Assembly (NCBI RefSeq): GCF_019931675.1
Contig: NZ_CP082922.1
Location: 3,363,001-3,427,000 of the forward strand
Reading direction: 5' to 3'
Source: Nocardioides rotundus
GTDB lineage: Bacteria; Actinomycetota; Actinomycetes; Propionibacteriales; Nocardioidaceae
Length of the DNA: 64,000 nt
The translations under genes were made by a program, and so were the position numbers. The notes beneath the pieces were generated by a model. That model was given only the letters and a program-made list of their open reading frames with translations, was not told the DNA's origin and made no database searches. Positions 52,633 to 61,387 of this stretch are shown piece by piece (the first letter of the stretch is position 1; each line of letters starts with the position of its first letter).

Positions 52633-53624
52633 GCGTCCTCCCCTCCCTCGGCGCGGCCGTCGGCGAGCTCCGCGCAGGCGCGCACGGTCGCGCCGGTGAC
52701 CATCGCCGGCTTGAAGTCGTTGCCCGGCCAGGTGCGGACGTCGGCCAGCTCGGCCGCACAGCCCGCGCGGACGGCCTCCTCGGACAGGTCCGCGCCCAGG
52801 CGCTCCTCGACGGCGCTCGCCCGCCACGGTCGGTGCGCCACGCCGCCCCAGGCGATCCGGGTCGTCGTGCCGTCGGTCAGCGCCGCGACCGAGACCAGCG
52901 CGAAGGCGAAGGAGGCGCGGTCGCGCACCTTGACGTAGGTCGACCGGGTGCCGGGTGCGGGCGCGGGCACCTCGATCGCGGTGATCAGCTCGCCGTGCGC
53001 CAGCGTGGTGTCCCGCTGCGGCTCGTCGCCGGGCAGCCGGTGCAGGTCGGCGTAGGGGATCCGGCGCTCGCCGTCCGGGCCGAGCACGACGACGGTCGCG
53101 TCGCACACCGCCAGGGCGACGGCCAGGTCGGACGGGTGCACCGCGACACAGGCCGGCGACGTGCCGAGGACGGCGTTGTAGCGGGTGTAGGCACGGTCGT
53201 CGTCCGCGCTGCACCCGCTGCCGGGCTCGCGCTTGTTGCACGGCGTGGTCCGGTCCTGGAAGTAGACGCAGCGGGTCCGCTGCAGCAGGTTGCCGGCCGT
53301 CGACGCCTGGTTGCGGATCTGCCCGGACGCGCCCGCGAGGACCGCCCGGGCGATGACCGGGTGGTGGCGGCGTACGCCGGGGTCGGCGGCCAGGTCGGTG
53401 TTGGCGACGTTCGCGCCGATCCGCAGCGCACCGTCGTCGGCGACCTCGAGCTCGTCCATCCCGAGCCCGGTGACGTCGACGAGAGAGCTGGGAGCGACGA
53501 TGCCGAGCCGCAGGTGGTCGATCAGGTTGCTGCCGCCGGCGACGAAGGCCGCGCCGGCGTCGGCGCCGACCGCATCCACGGCCTCGGCGGGCGTGGACGG
53601 GCGGAGGTAGGTGAAGGGCTGCAT
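52629..53624 (-). CDS. paoB: Aldehyde oxidoreductase, FAD-binding medium subunit (PaoB/YagS type)
   Basis: 331 residues. The FAD-binding loop is FVAGGSNLIDHLRLG (~28-42) and the second flavin site SGQIRNQASTAGNLLQRTRC (~100-120). Immediately after, a cysteine cluster (RC..., PCNKREPGSGC) resembles the extra [4Fe-4S] site of PaoB, which sets YagS apart from ordinary xanthine-oxidase FAD subunits. ATG at 53624 shares a base with the upstream stop (TGATG). Confidence 0.88.
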   Translation of the reverse strand: MQPFTYLRPSTPAEAVDAVGADAGAAFVAGGSNLIDHLRLGIVAPSSLVDVTGLGMDELEVADDGALRIGANVANTDLAADPGVRRHHPVIARAVLAGASGQIRNQASTAGNLLQRTRCVYFQDRTTPCNKREPGSGCSADDDRAYTRYNAVLGTSPACVAVHPSDLAVALAVCDATVVVLGPDGERRIPYADLHRLPGDEPQRDTTLAHGELITAIEVPAPAPGTRSTYVKVRDRASFAFALVSVAALTDGTTTRIAWGGVAHRPWRASAVEERLGADLSEEAVRAGCAAELADVRTWPGNDFKPAMVTGATVRACAELADGRAEGGEDA

Positions 53625-54148
53625 CAGGCGGGTCCTCCCTCGGTGGCCGCGTCCTGGACGGCGGCGACGATCCCGGCGTAAGCGCCGCAGCGACACAGGT
53701 TGCCGCTCATCCGCTCCGCCACCTCGGCGGGCGAGGCCGAGACGCCGCCCTCGAGGTCGTCGGTCACGTGGCTCGGCACGCCGCGGGCGATCTCGTCCAG
53801 TACGCCGACGGCGCTGCACACCTGCCCAGGCGTGCAGTAGCCGCACTGCAGGGCGTCGCGGGCGACGAAGGCCTCCTGCACAGGGTGCAGGGTGTCGCCG
53901 TCGGCGAGCCCGGCGGCGGTGGTGATCTCGGCGCCGTCGTACTGCACCGCCAGGGTGAGGCACGTCAGCCGGCGCCGTCCGTCCAGCAGGACCGTGCACG
54001 AGCCGCACTGGCCGTGGTCGCAGCCCTTCTTCGGCGCGGTGTTGCCGAGCCGCTCGCGCAGCAGGTCGAGCAGTGAGGTGCGGGGGTCGACCTCGAGTGT
54101 GTGCTCCTCGCCGTCGACCCGCAGGGTGATCCGGTGAGCCGTGGGCAT
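53624..54148 (-). CDS. paoA: Aldehyde oxidoreductase, 2Fe-2S small subunit (PaoA/YagT type)
   Basis: 174 residues with both iron-sulfur domains. The plant-ferredoxin-type cluster is CDHGQCGSC plus the cysteine in LTCL; the second is CGYCTPGQV and CRCGAY. It passes electrons from molybdenum to FAD. No twin-arginine signal is visible at the chosen ATG (54148, GGGAGG upstream), unlike E. coli PaoA, so the complex may be cytoplasmic. First gene of the operon. Confidence 0.88.
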   Translation of the reverse strand: MPTAHRITLRVDGEEHTLEVDPRTSLLDLLRERLGNTAPKKGCDHGQCGSCTVLLDGRRRLTCLTLAVQYDGAEITTAAGLADGDTLHPVQEAFVARDALQCGYCTPGQVCSAVGVLDEIARGVPSHVTDDLEGGVSASPAEVAERMSGNLCRCGAYAGIVAAVQDAATEGGPA

Positions 54149-54296
54149 CGCGCCCCTCCCTTCCTCGCGTCCTTCCAGCCAAGCACTCCTGCGGTCACCG
54201 GCGCGCCACCCGGACGGGCCCGTTCCGGCGGGTGGTCCGCGCGCCCCGGGCGACCCGGTAGGAAGGGGGCGTCCACCGACGACGAGGGGGCACACC

Positions 54297-54797
54297 ATGT
54301 CACCGACAGCATCGCTCGACCGTCGCCGCCTGCAGAGCTACCTGGGCGACCACCTGACCGGAGCCGACGCCGGACGAGCGCGCGCGCTGAAGATGAAGGA
54401 GTGGTACGCCGACGACGAGCTCGGCCCCGAGATGGCTCGGGTCGCCGACGAGATCGACGAGGACCACGCGCACCTGGACCGGCTCATCGGCCGGCTCGGC
54501 CTGCGCCAGCCGCTCCCCTTCCGCGCCGCCGCACGGCTCGGCGAGATCGCCGGCCGGCTCAAGCCCAACGGGCGCCTGCTCGGCAGCACCCCGCTGACCC
54601 CACTGCTGGAGCTGGAGCTGCTGCGCTCCGCGGTGGCCGGCAAGCAGGGGCTGTGGGAGACCCTGGAGGCCAACGCGGCGCTGCTGGGGCTGGACCCGCA
54701 GGAGTACGCCCGCCTCGCCGGCCGCGCGGAGCGGCAGCAGAAGACGCTCGTGAAGCTGCACGCCCGGCTGCGGGAGAGCGCGTTCACCGAGGAGTGA
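54297..54797 (+). CDS. Helical protein of unknown function, possible ferritin-like fold
   Basis: 166 residues, almost entirely alpha-helical, no signal peptide. Charged helices such as KMKEWYADDELGPEMARVADEIDEDHAHLDRLIGRL could form a four-helix bundle; an E..E-x-x-H pattern (EIDEDHAHLD) is compatible with a metal site but not conclusive. I do not recognise a named family. Overlaps the convergent DUF6328 gene by 14 nt. Confidence 0.65.
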   Translation: MSPTASLDRRRLQSYLGDHLTGADAGRARALKMKEWYADDELGPEMARVADEIDEDHAHLDRLIGRLGLRQPLPFRAAARLGEIAGRLKPNGRLLGSTPLTPLLELELLRSAVAGKQGLWETLEANAALLGLDPQEYARLAGRAERQQKTLVKLHARLRESAFTEE

Positions 54798-55275
54798 CCG
54801 GGTCGACCGCACCCATCCGCCGGGGCAGGACCACGAGCAGGCCCACCAGGACGGCCAGCGTGGCGCCGCCGACGGCGATCCCCCACGCCCGGTCGACCAC
54901 CACGTCGACGATGAGCATCACCATGCCGCTCAGCAGCAGCGAGAGACTGGTCAGGGCGCCGTTGACGAACCGGTGCGCCGCGGCGACGACGCGACGCTTG
55001 ATGTGCCGCCCGGACAGGTGACGGTGCACCGCCACCGGTGAGAGCACCAGGGCGGTGGTGAGCGCGGCGAGGAGCACCAGGACGACGTACAGGCCCTTCT
55101 CGAAGCCGGGCAGGTCCATGAAGCGCGGCTGGAAGGGCAGCGTCAGCAGGAAGCCGGCGGTCAGCTGTGCCCCGGTCTGCATCACCCGCAGCTCCTGCAG
55201 GATGTCGGCGAAGAGCCGGTCGAGCCGCTCGTCCTCGGTCTCGTCCCGTCCCGCGGGTCGGTCAGGTCGGTCCAT
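54784..55275 (-). CDS. DUF6328-type membrane protein
   Basis: 163 residues. DRLFADILQELRVMQTGAQLTAGFLLTLPF followed by four hydrophobic segments (KGLYVVLVLLAALTTAL, VNGALTSLSLLLSGMVML and two more) fits a family of small four-TM proteins common in actinobacteria. Function unknown. It overlaps the PIG-L/methyltransferase gene by 14 nt, so it closes that operon. Confidence 0.75.
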   Translation of the reverse strand: MDRPDRPAGRDETEDERLDRLFADILQELRVMQTGAQLTAGFLLTLPFQPRFMDLPGFEKGLYVVLVLLAALTTALVLSPVAVHRHLSGRHIKRRVVAAAHRFVNGALTSLSLLLSGMVMLIVDVVVDRAWGIAVGGATLAVLVGLLVVLPRRMGAVDPVTPR

Positions 55276-56620
55276 CGGCCCAATGTGCCGCTTCCCCGGC
55301 CGGGCCGCCCTGCAGGACGTGCACCACGAAGTCCTCCTCGACGTGCTCGACCAGCACCTCGAGGTCGTGGGCGAGGAACTCCGCGTGCACGGCCTGCGCG
55401 TCCAGCGGCCAGCCAACGATCGGGTGCCCCCAGTGGCACAGCAGGACGTGTCCGCCGTCGGCGAGGGCCTCGACCGTCCGCCGGGCCAGCTCGCGCAGTG
55501 CGGGCGGGCTGAGGAAGTAGCCGACCTCGGAGACCACGACCAGGTCGAAGCGCCCTTCTGGCCACTCTCGGGGCAGGTCCGCCCGCTCCAGCCGCACGTT
55601 CGGGGCGCCGTCGAGGCGTACGGCGGCCCGTCGCAGCGCGCTCGGGCTCTGGTCGACGCCCAGCAGCGCGTCGCAGCGCGAGGCGAGCTCCGCGGTCAGG
55701 GTGCCGATCGAGCACCCCACCTCCAGGCCCTGCTCATAGCGCGGCCGCGGGAGCACGGCGAGCGTGACCGCACGCTTGCGACGCTCGTACCACGACTGCT
55801 CGGTCGACCACGGGTCCTCCTGGTCGCGGTGCAGCCGCTCGAGGGCGTCGTCGGGCTCGACCGGGTCGCACACGAACACCTCGTCCCCGGCGAAGTGCGC
55901 GAGCATCTCCTCGGTGAGCACCGGGCCGTCGCCGGCATCAGGCGAGAGCGGCGCGACCTGGCTGCGGTGTGCCCGGATGCCGGCCTGCTTGGCCTCCCGG
56001 TCGCCCGGCTCCAGCGGCAGCCGGCGCAGGCGGGGCCAGGGCAGCACCGAGGCGTCGGCCCAGTGCCAGGCCCACACGGGGTACTCCAGCAGGGTCGCCG
56101 CGGTGCGGTGGGCCGCCGTCGCCGCCGCGCGCCCCGCAGCCTCGTGGTCGGGGTGGCCGTCGGAGCGCCAGGGCGCCACCAGCAGCGTTCGCTCGCCCTC
56201 GCGGCCGATCACCCCCACCAGCAGGCGGGTCAGCTCCTCGACGCCGTCGGCCACCCGACCGTCGGCGAGGCCGCCCCAGTGGACGCCGGCCCCCGGTGCC
56301 GTGGCCGCCACGGAGCGGACCAGCTCCTCGCGCCGCAGCGCGGCGAGGTCCGCGGGCGCATGGGTCGGGGAGTCCGGGTGCGAGCCCTCGCCCGCGGTGG
56401 CGACCACCACTTCGACCCGCCACCCCTGGCGGTGGGCCCGGTGCAGCAGCCCGCCTGCCCCGAGCGACTCGTCGTCGGGGTGCGCCGCGAGCACCACCAG
56501 GCGGGTTGCAGGATCGGCCGGCAGCGCGAGGAGGGATGGGTCGCGACGAGCCAGCTCCCGCCTCCAGTGGTCCGCCGGAGTGCCCGGCCGGTCGTGGCGG
56601 AAGCGGGGCTCACCAGCCAC
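55262..56620 (-). CDS. Bifunctional PIG-L-family deacetylase and SAM-dependent methyltransferase
   Basis: 452 residues. The N-terminal half is a PIG-L deacetylase: VVLAAHPDDESLGAGG (zinc AHPDDE) and WRSDGHPDHEAAG (GHPDH). The C-terminal half (~260-450) is a class I methyltransferase with LEVGCSIGTLTAELA as the SAM-binding glycine loop, LLGVDQSPSAL and FDLVVVSEVGYFL, close to NodS-like enzymes. The substrate is likely an N-acetylated sugar or peptide derivative that is first deacetylated, then methylated (inference). GTG at 56620 overlaps the upstream gene. Confidence 0.88.
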   Translation of the reverse strand: MAGEPRFRHDRPGTPADHWRRELARRDPSLLALPADPATRLVVLAAHPDDESLGAGGLLHRAHRQGWRVEVVVATAGEGSHPDSPTHAPADLAALRREELVRSVAATAPGAGVHWGGLADGRVADGVEELTRLLVGVIGREGERTLLVAPWRSDGHPDHEAAGRAAATAAHRTAATLLEYPVWAWHWADASVLPWPRLRRLPLEPGDREAKQAGIRAHRSQVAPLSPDAGDGPVLTEEMLAHFAGDEVFVCDPVEPDDALERLHRDQEDPWSTEQSWYERRKRAVTLAVLPRPRYEQGLEVGCSIGTLTAELASRCDALLGVDQSPSALRRAAVRLDGAPNVRLERADLPREWPEGRFDLVVVSEVGYFLSPPALRELARRTVEALADGGHVLLCHWGHPIVGWPLDAQAVHAEFLAHDLEVLVEHVEEDFVVHVLQGGPAGEAAHWADGPT

Positions 56621-57644
56621 GCGCGTCCTCGTCCACGGCCAGCCGCTCCCCGAGGGCTGCCGCGTCCCGCTCGGCATGCCACTGGCGCAGGTAGAGCTCG
56701 AGGTCCGCGGTCCGCCGGGCGTGCTCCTCCTCCAGAGCGAGCGGGCCGGGGCCGAGCGCGTGGCCTGCGCGGGTCAGCACCTCCTCGGCCGCCGTCGCGA
56801 CCACGTGCCGCACCCGCAGCATGGCGGTCATGGCCGAGTCGCCCACGAGCTCGCCGCGGTCGATGCCGTCGGCGGCGTCGGCCAGGACGCAGCGCGCCGC
56901 GTGCAGGGCGGCGTCGGCCGAGCCGAGGTGCAGGTGCGCGACCTGGTCGGGGCCCGAGCGCCCCGGGCGCCCGGCCGCCAGCCGGCGGGCCAGGCCGACG
57001 GCGCCGCCGTACCAGACCGCGGCCACACCGATCCCGCCCCAGGCGAAGCCGGGACGGCGGAGGTACCAGCCCGGGTCCCCCACCGGGGTCGCCGGGACGG
57101 CGGTGAGCTCCAGCGGTCCCGAGTCGATGCCGGCCAGCCCGCGGGCCACCCAGCTGCCCGGACGCGCCTGCGCACCCTCGTGGTGCAGGTCCACCGCGAA
57201 GAGGCCACGCTCGCCGGAGCCGGCGACGACGGCGGTCACCAGGGCGCGGTCCAGCGAGCCGGCGAGCGAGCACCAGGGCTTGGTCCCGCTCAGGCGCCAC
57301 CCGTCGCCGTCGCGCTCAGCGCGGACGGGCTCCCCCGGGCCCTCGGCGGCGAAGACGCCCCACGTATGGGCGGCGGCGTCCTCGACCGGGTCGTCCGCCT
57401 GGGCGAGGATGGCCAGCGCGTCCAGGTGCGGCTCGACCGCACGAGCGACCGTCAGGTCGGCGGCGCCCAGGGTGGCCAGGAGCGACCAGAGCGCGCTGGT
57501 TCCCCGGCCCGGGTACGGCGCCTCCCGGCCCAGGCGACGCGCGAGGGCGAGGGCCGCAGGAACATCCGCTGCGGCGGCTGTGGCCTCCGCAGCGGCGGTC
57601 TGCACGGTGTCGGTCATCCGGGGCGCCAGGCCGGGAAGGGTCAC
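56610..57644 (-). CDS. Acyl-CoA dehydrogenase-like protein in the PIG-L/glycosyltransferase cluster
   Basis: 344 residues. LSGTKPWCSLAGSLDRALV (~118-135) is the acyl-CoA dehydrogenase middle-domain strand with the flavin contact, and the helical C-terminal domain (GSADAALHAARCVLADAADG) fits the fold. The family's usual catalytic glutamate is not obvious, and the N-terminal domain is short, so it may act on a non-fatty-acyl carrier-bound substrate or be a structural homologue. Co-transcribed with the PIG-L fusion and the small gene before it. Confidence 0.7.
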   Translation of the reverse strand: MTLPGLAPRMTDTVQTAAAEATAAAADVPAALALARRLGREAPYPGRGTSALWSLLATLGAADLTVARAVEPHLDALAILAQADDPVEDAAAHTWGVFAAEGPGEPVRAERDGDGWRLSGTKPWCSLAGSLDRALVTAVVAGSGERGLFAVDLHHEGAQARPGSWVARGLAGIDSGPLELTAVPATPVGDPGWYLRRPGFAWGGIGVAAVWYGGAVGLARRLAAGRPGRSGPDQVAHLHLGSADAALHAARCVLADAADGIDRGELVGDSAMTAMLRVRHVVATAAEEVLTRAGHALGPGPLALEEEHARRTADLELYLRQWHAERDAAALGERLAVDEDARGW

Positions 57645-57657
57645 GGCGCCACCGGGC

Positions 57658-57888
57658 TCAGCCCTCTCCGTCGGTCCCCACCTCGGTGACCTCCGGGGTC
57701 TGCTCCCCGTCGCTGATCTGCTGCGCCAGCCGCTCGACCTCGCCCTGCGGCACGGTCACGCCGGCCTCGCGCAGCCCCGACTCGAGCTCGGTGCGCACGA
57801 CCTGGGTCTCGGCCCCGGCCTGGTAGGAGCTGACGGTGTCGACGACGTTCTGGGCGGCCTCAAGCGCCTCGCCTCGTTGCTCGGTCAT
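57658..57888 (-). CDS. Small acidic protein, unknown function
   Basis: 76 residues from ATG at 57888. Highly acidic (many Glu/Asp) with TELESGLREAGVTVPQGEVERLAQQI, a short helix-turn-helix-like segment but no clear DNA-binding pattern. First gene of the minus-strand operon; 13 nt before the acyl-CoA dehydrogenase-like gene. Not recognised. Confidence 0.6.
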   Translation of the reverse strand: MTEQRGEALEAAQNVVDTVSSYQAGAETQVVRTELESGLREAGVTVPQGEVERLAQQISDGEQTPEVTEVGTDGEG

Positions 57889-58038
57889 GGGGCCGACGGT
57901 AGCCAGCGCGGGGTCCCCGGAGACCACCCGGAAGTCGACACCTGCCCCTGCCGGGCCGCCAGTCGACTTGGGGGTGATGTCCGTGCCGGCACCGTCTCCT
58001 AGCGTCGACCGCGCGGCGACGACACGGAGGAGGACGCC

Positions 58039-58776
58039 CTGGCCAGCCTGATCGACCCCTCAGCCCGGGCCCCGGCGCCGACCGCCGTCGCGGTGGTCGT
58101 CCCGGCCCGTGACGAGGAGGAGCTGCTGCCCGGCTGCCTGGACTCGATGGCCCGTGCCGTCGAGCAGCTCGACATGCGCCATCCCGGGGTCCACTGCACC
58201 GTCACCGTCGTGCTGGACGGGTGTACGGACCGGTCGGCCGACGCCGTGGGGCACCGGCCCTGGGAGAGCGCGCTGGAGGCCGACGTACGACGCGTGGGCG
58301 CGGCTCGCGCGATCGGCGTGCTCGAGGCCGAGCAGCGCCTCGGACAGCACGACCCGGCCGGGGTGTGGGTCGCGAACACCGACGCCGACACCCGGGTGCC
58401 GCCGCACTGGCTGACCGAGCAGGTGCGCCTGGCCGCCCTCGGCCACGGGCTCGTGGTCGGCACGGTGCGCCCGGACCCCGCGGACCTGACGGAGGCGGAG
58501 CTGGCCCGCTGGCAGGCGGGTCATCGGCTGGTCGAGGGGCACCGGCACGTGCACGGCGCCAACCTCGGCTTCTCGCTCGCGGCCTACCGACGGGTCGGTG
58601 GCTTCCCGCCGGTCACCGCGCACGAGGACGTCGCCCTGGTGGCGGCCATGCGGGCCGCCGGCGTGCCCTGGTGCGCCACCACGCGGACCGAGGTCACCAC
58701 CTCCGGCCGGCGCTGGAGCCGGGTCGAGGACGGATTCGCCCGTCGCCTGCGCACGCTCGCGTCGACCCCGGAGTGA
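58039..58776 (+). CDS. Family 2 glycosyltransferase with probable CTG start
   Basis: 245 residues if started at CTG 58039. The GT-A core needs its first strand TAVAVVVPARDEEELL, which begins before the first in-frame GTG (58093), so the start must be upstream. No ATG, GTG or TTG lies between the stop at 58000 and 58093; the CTG at 58039 is 6 nt after a strong GGAGGAGG. NTDADTRVPPHW holds the DxD. VHGANLGFSLAAYRRVGGF is the acceptor-loop region. TAGCGT (58000-58005) is the likely -10. Divergent from the PIG-L operon, with which it probably works. Confidence 0.78.
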   Translation: MASLIDPSARAPAPTAVAVVVPARDEEELLPGCLDSMARAVEQLDMRHPGVHCTVTVVLDGCTDRSADAVGHRPWESALEADVRRVGAARAIGVLEAEQRLGQHDPAGVWVANTDADTRVPPHWLTEQVRLAALGHGLVVGTVRPDPADLTEAELARWQAGHRLVEGHRHVHGANLGFSLAAYRRVGGFPPVTAHEDVALVAAMRAAGVPWCATTRTEVTTSGRRWSRVEDGFARRLRTLASTPE

Positions 58777-58792
58777 GGGCTCACGCCCTGCG

Positions 58793-59785
58793 TCAGGAGC
58801 CCGGCGCCGCGTCGCGGAGCTTGGCGAGCAGCGGCTCTGCGGCCTGGTCGAAGAAGGGGCCGGTGGACTCGTCGCCGATCTGGACCAGCGCGATGTCGGT
58901 GAACCCGGCCTTCCAGTAGGCCGACACCGCCTCGACGATCGCGTCGAGGTCCGGCCCGCAGGGGATGTTCTCGGCGACGTCCTCGGGCCGGACGAACTGG
59001 GTCGCGGCGGCGAAGCCGGCGGTCGTCGGCAGGTCGGCGTTGACTCCCCAGCCGCCGGCGAACCAGCGGAACTGCTCGTGCGCCCGCTGCACGGCGGCAT
59101 CGCGATCGGGGTCCCAGCAGATCGGGATCTGTCCGATGGCGCGGGCGTCCTGGCCGATCCGCGGCGCCCCCTGCGTCGCGTTCCAGGTCGAGACGAAGTC
59201 GGCGTTCGGCTCCACGGCGACCAGGTCCTCCGACAGCGGGGCGAAGCGCTCGATGGACTTCGGGCCACTGACCGCGGTGGCGATCCGGACCGGGGTCTCG
59301 GGCCGGTCCCAGAGCCGCGCGGAGTCGACCCGGAAGTGCCGCCCGACGTAGGTGACCATGTCACTGCCGAAGAGCTCGCGGATGATCTCCAGCGCCTCCA
59401 CCAGCATCTCGTGCCGCGCGTCGACGCTCGGCCAGCCCTCACCCACGACGTGCTCGTTGAGGTTCTCCCCCGAGCCCAGGCCGAGAGTGAAGCGACCCTG
59501 GGAGAGCACGCCCATGGTCGCCGCCTTCTGCGCCACCACCGCGGGGTGATAGCGCACCGTTGGGCAGGTGACGTAGGTCATCAGCTCGACCCGCTCGGTG
59601 GCCTGGGCGACCGCGCCGAGCACGCTCCAGGCGTACGACGCGTGCCCCTGCGCGCTCAGCCAGGGGAAGTAGTGGTCGCTGCTCACCTCGAAGTCGAAGC
59701 CCGCAGCCTCCGCGCGCCTGGCCTGCTCCACCAGGGACAGCGGCGGGGACTGCTCGGTCATCAGGGTGTAGCCGAACCGGGTCAT
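58793..59785 (-). CDS. LLM-class F420-dependent oxidoreductase (G6PDH-like family)
   Basis: 330 residues, bacterial-luciferase-like TIM barrel. Features: AEAAGFDFEVSSDHYFPW, TYVTCPTVRYHPAVVAQKAATMGVLSQGRFTLGLGSGENLNEHV, and the GWPSVDARHEML segment. This is the pattern of the F420-dependent glucose-6-phosphate dehydrogenase-like group (FGD/TIGR03557 kind). Substrate not certain. Convergent with the GT2 gene, with 16 nt between stops. Confidence 0.88.
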   Translation of the reverse strand: MTRFGYTLMTEQSPPLSLVEQARRAEAAGFDFEVSSDHYFPWLSAQGHASYAWSVLGAVAQATERVELMTYVTCPTVRYHPAVVAQKAATMGVLSQGRFTLGLGSGENLNEHVVGEGWPSVDARHEMLVEALEIIRELFGSDMVTYVGRHFRVDSARLWDRPETPVRIATAVSGPKSIERFAPLSEDLVAVEPNADFVSTWNATQGAPRIGQDARAIGQIPICWDPDRDAAVQRAHEQFRWFAGGWGVNADLPTTAGFAAATQFVRPEDVAENIPCGPDLDAIVEAVSAYWKAGFTDIALVQIGDESTGPFFDQAAEPLLAKLRDAAPGS

Positions 59786-59923
59786 CGATGGCCTCCCATC
59801 TGCGTCGGGGCGTCGCCGTCAACGCTAGGCAGCCCAGGGCCAGCCCGCCTCCCCCGAGCGGGCGTGCCTCGAGGGGTGGCCGGGAGTCCCCTGCCTCCGC
59901 GGCCGCGTCGCCGAGGCCAGCGC

Positions 59924-60760
59924 CTAGAGGATCGGCCGCCCGCCGGTCACGGCGACCCGGGCACCGGAGACGTAGGACGCCTCGTCGGAGGCGAGCATCA
60001 CGTAGACCGGAGCGAGCTCCGCGGGCTGGCCCACGCGGCCGAGGGGGACGTCGTCGCCGAACGACTCGACCGCGTCGGTCGGCAGGGTCGCCGGGATCAG
60101 CGGTGTCCAGATCGGCCCTGGGGCGACGCTGTTGACCCGGATGCCGCGGTCGCCGAGCAGCTGGGCCAGGCTCGCGGCGAAGTTCGCGATCGCCGCCTTC
60201 GTCGCGGCGTACGGCGCCAGCGTGGGGTTCGGCGAGTCGGAGTTGACCGACGAGCTGCCGATGATCGACGACCCCTTGGCGAGGTAGGGCAGCGCCGACT
60301 TCACCAGGTAGAACATCGCGTGGATGTTGATCGCGAAGGTCTTCTGCCACTCCTCGTCGCTGATCTCCTCGAGAGTGTCGTGAGTCATCTGGAAGGCGGC
60401 GTTGCAGACCAGGATGTCCACGCCGCCGAGCTGGCGGACGGCGTGGTTGACGATCTCCCGGCAGTGGCCTGCGTCGGAGATGTCTCCGGCGACCCGCACG
60501 CACCGCTGGCCCGCCTCCTCGACGAGGCGTGCGGTGTCGGCGGCGTCCTCGTGCTCGTCGAGGTAGGACAAGAGCACGTCGGCGCCCTCGCGGGCGTAGG
60601 CGATCGCGACCGCCCGGCCGATCCCGCTGTCACCGCCGGTGATGATGGCGCGCTTGCCGGCCAGCCGGCCCGATCCCTGGTAGCTCTCCTCGCCGCAGTC
60701 CGGGCGCGGCTCCATCCTGCTCTGGAGGCCCGGTGGGGTCTGCTGCTGTGGCTGCGGCAC
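59924..60760 (-). CDS. Short-chain dehydrogenase/reductase, YhdF/GSP39-like
   Basis: 278 residues. The long N-terminal extension (PQPQQQTPPGLQSRMEPRPDCGEESYQGSGRL) typical of stress-linked SDRs precedes the NAD(P) motif ITGGDSGIGRAVA, VCNAAFQM, the catalytic Ser/Tyr/Lys (GSSSVN, YAATK) and NSVAPGPIWTPLI. GTG start with AAGGAG 6 nt upstream. Related proteins are general-stress oxidoreductases; the substrate is unknown. Confidence 0.88.
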   Translation of the reverse strand: MPQPQQQTPPGLQSRMEPRPDCGEESYQGSGRLAGKRAIITGGDSGIGRAVAIAYAREGADVLLSYLDEHEDAADTARLVEEAGQRCVRVAGDISDAGHCREIVNHAVRQLGGVDILVCNAAFQMTHDTLEEISDEEWQKTFAINIHAMFYLVKSALPYLAKGSSIIGSSSVNSDSPNPTLAPYAATKAAIANFAASLAQLLGDRGIRVNSVAPGPIWTPLIPATLPTDAVESFGDDVPLGRVGQPAELAPVYVMLASDEASYVSGARVAVTGGRPIL

Positions 60761-60846
60761 GGTGGTCTCCTTCCACGGCGGGACGTCTCCACCTATGCCT
60801 ACCGGCTGAAGCTCCCCCTCCGCCTCACCTGCGAGTGCACCTCCGA

Positions 60847-61314
60847 TCAGGCCAGGAAGTCGATCTGCTGCTCGCGGTCGCGGAAGGTGAAGGTGTCGCC
60901 CACCGTCAGCCCCTCGATCGCGGCGTAGATCGGCGCGTCCGTGGTCAGGCCGGTGTACTCCACCCCGTCGATCTCCACGTCCGGGGTCGCGGCGCCCACG
61001 AGGAAGCGCTGCCCGCCGAAGCCGACGATCGCGCCGGGGCGTACGGCGTCGGCCGGGGAGACGTCGAGCGCCTCGATCTCGGCGATCCGGCCCTCCTGCG
61101 CCTCCGCCGCCGCGCCGAGCAGACCCTTGAGCTCCCCCGCCTCGTCGGACTGCGAGGTGTCGTCGGGGCGGACCGGCTCGTCCTGGTCCAGCTCCGCCGC
61201 GCGCAGCTCGTCGTCGAGGTTGTCGTTGGTGGCCTCGAGCTCGGTGCGCGCCTGCGCGATGAGGGCGTCGCGGATCCGGAGCTTGGTGTCGGCGTCGGTC
61301 GTCGTGTCGGTCAT
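60847..61314 (-). CDS. GreA/GreB C-terminal-domain protein with N-terminal coiled coil
   Basis: 155 residues. The N-terminal half (RDALIAQARTELEATNDNLDDELRAAELDQDEP...) is a Glu-rich coiled coil that could insert into the RNA polymerase channel; the C-terminal half (VRPGAIVGFGGQRFLVG, TTDAPIYAAIEGLTVGDTFTFRDREQQIDFL) is the Gre-factor FKBP-like domain. It is not the main GreA, since the coiled-coil tip motif differs. Possible alternative secondary-channel factor. Confidence 0.75.
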   Translation of the reverse strand: MTDTTTDADTKLRIRDALIAQARTELEATNDNLDDELRAAELDQDEPVRPDDTSQSDEAGELKGLLGAAAEAQEGRIAEIEALDVSPADAVRPGAIVGFGGQRFLVGAATPDVEIDGVEYTGLTTDAPIYAAIEGLTVGDTFTFRDREQQIDFLA

Positions 61315-61387
61315 GCCCTGACCCTGACAGGCGAAACCGGCGGAGACAATCTCGCGTGAGATGTCCCCACCGGTCCGGCAGGTCGGC

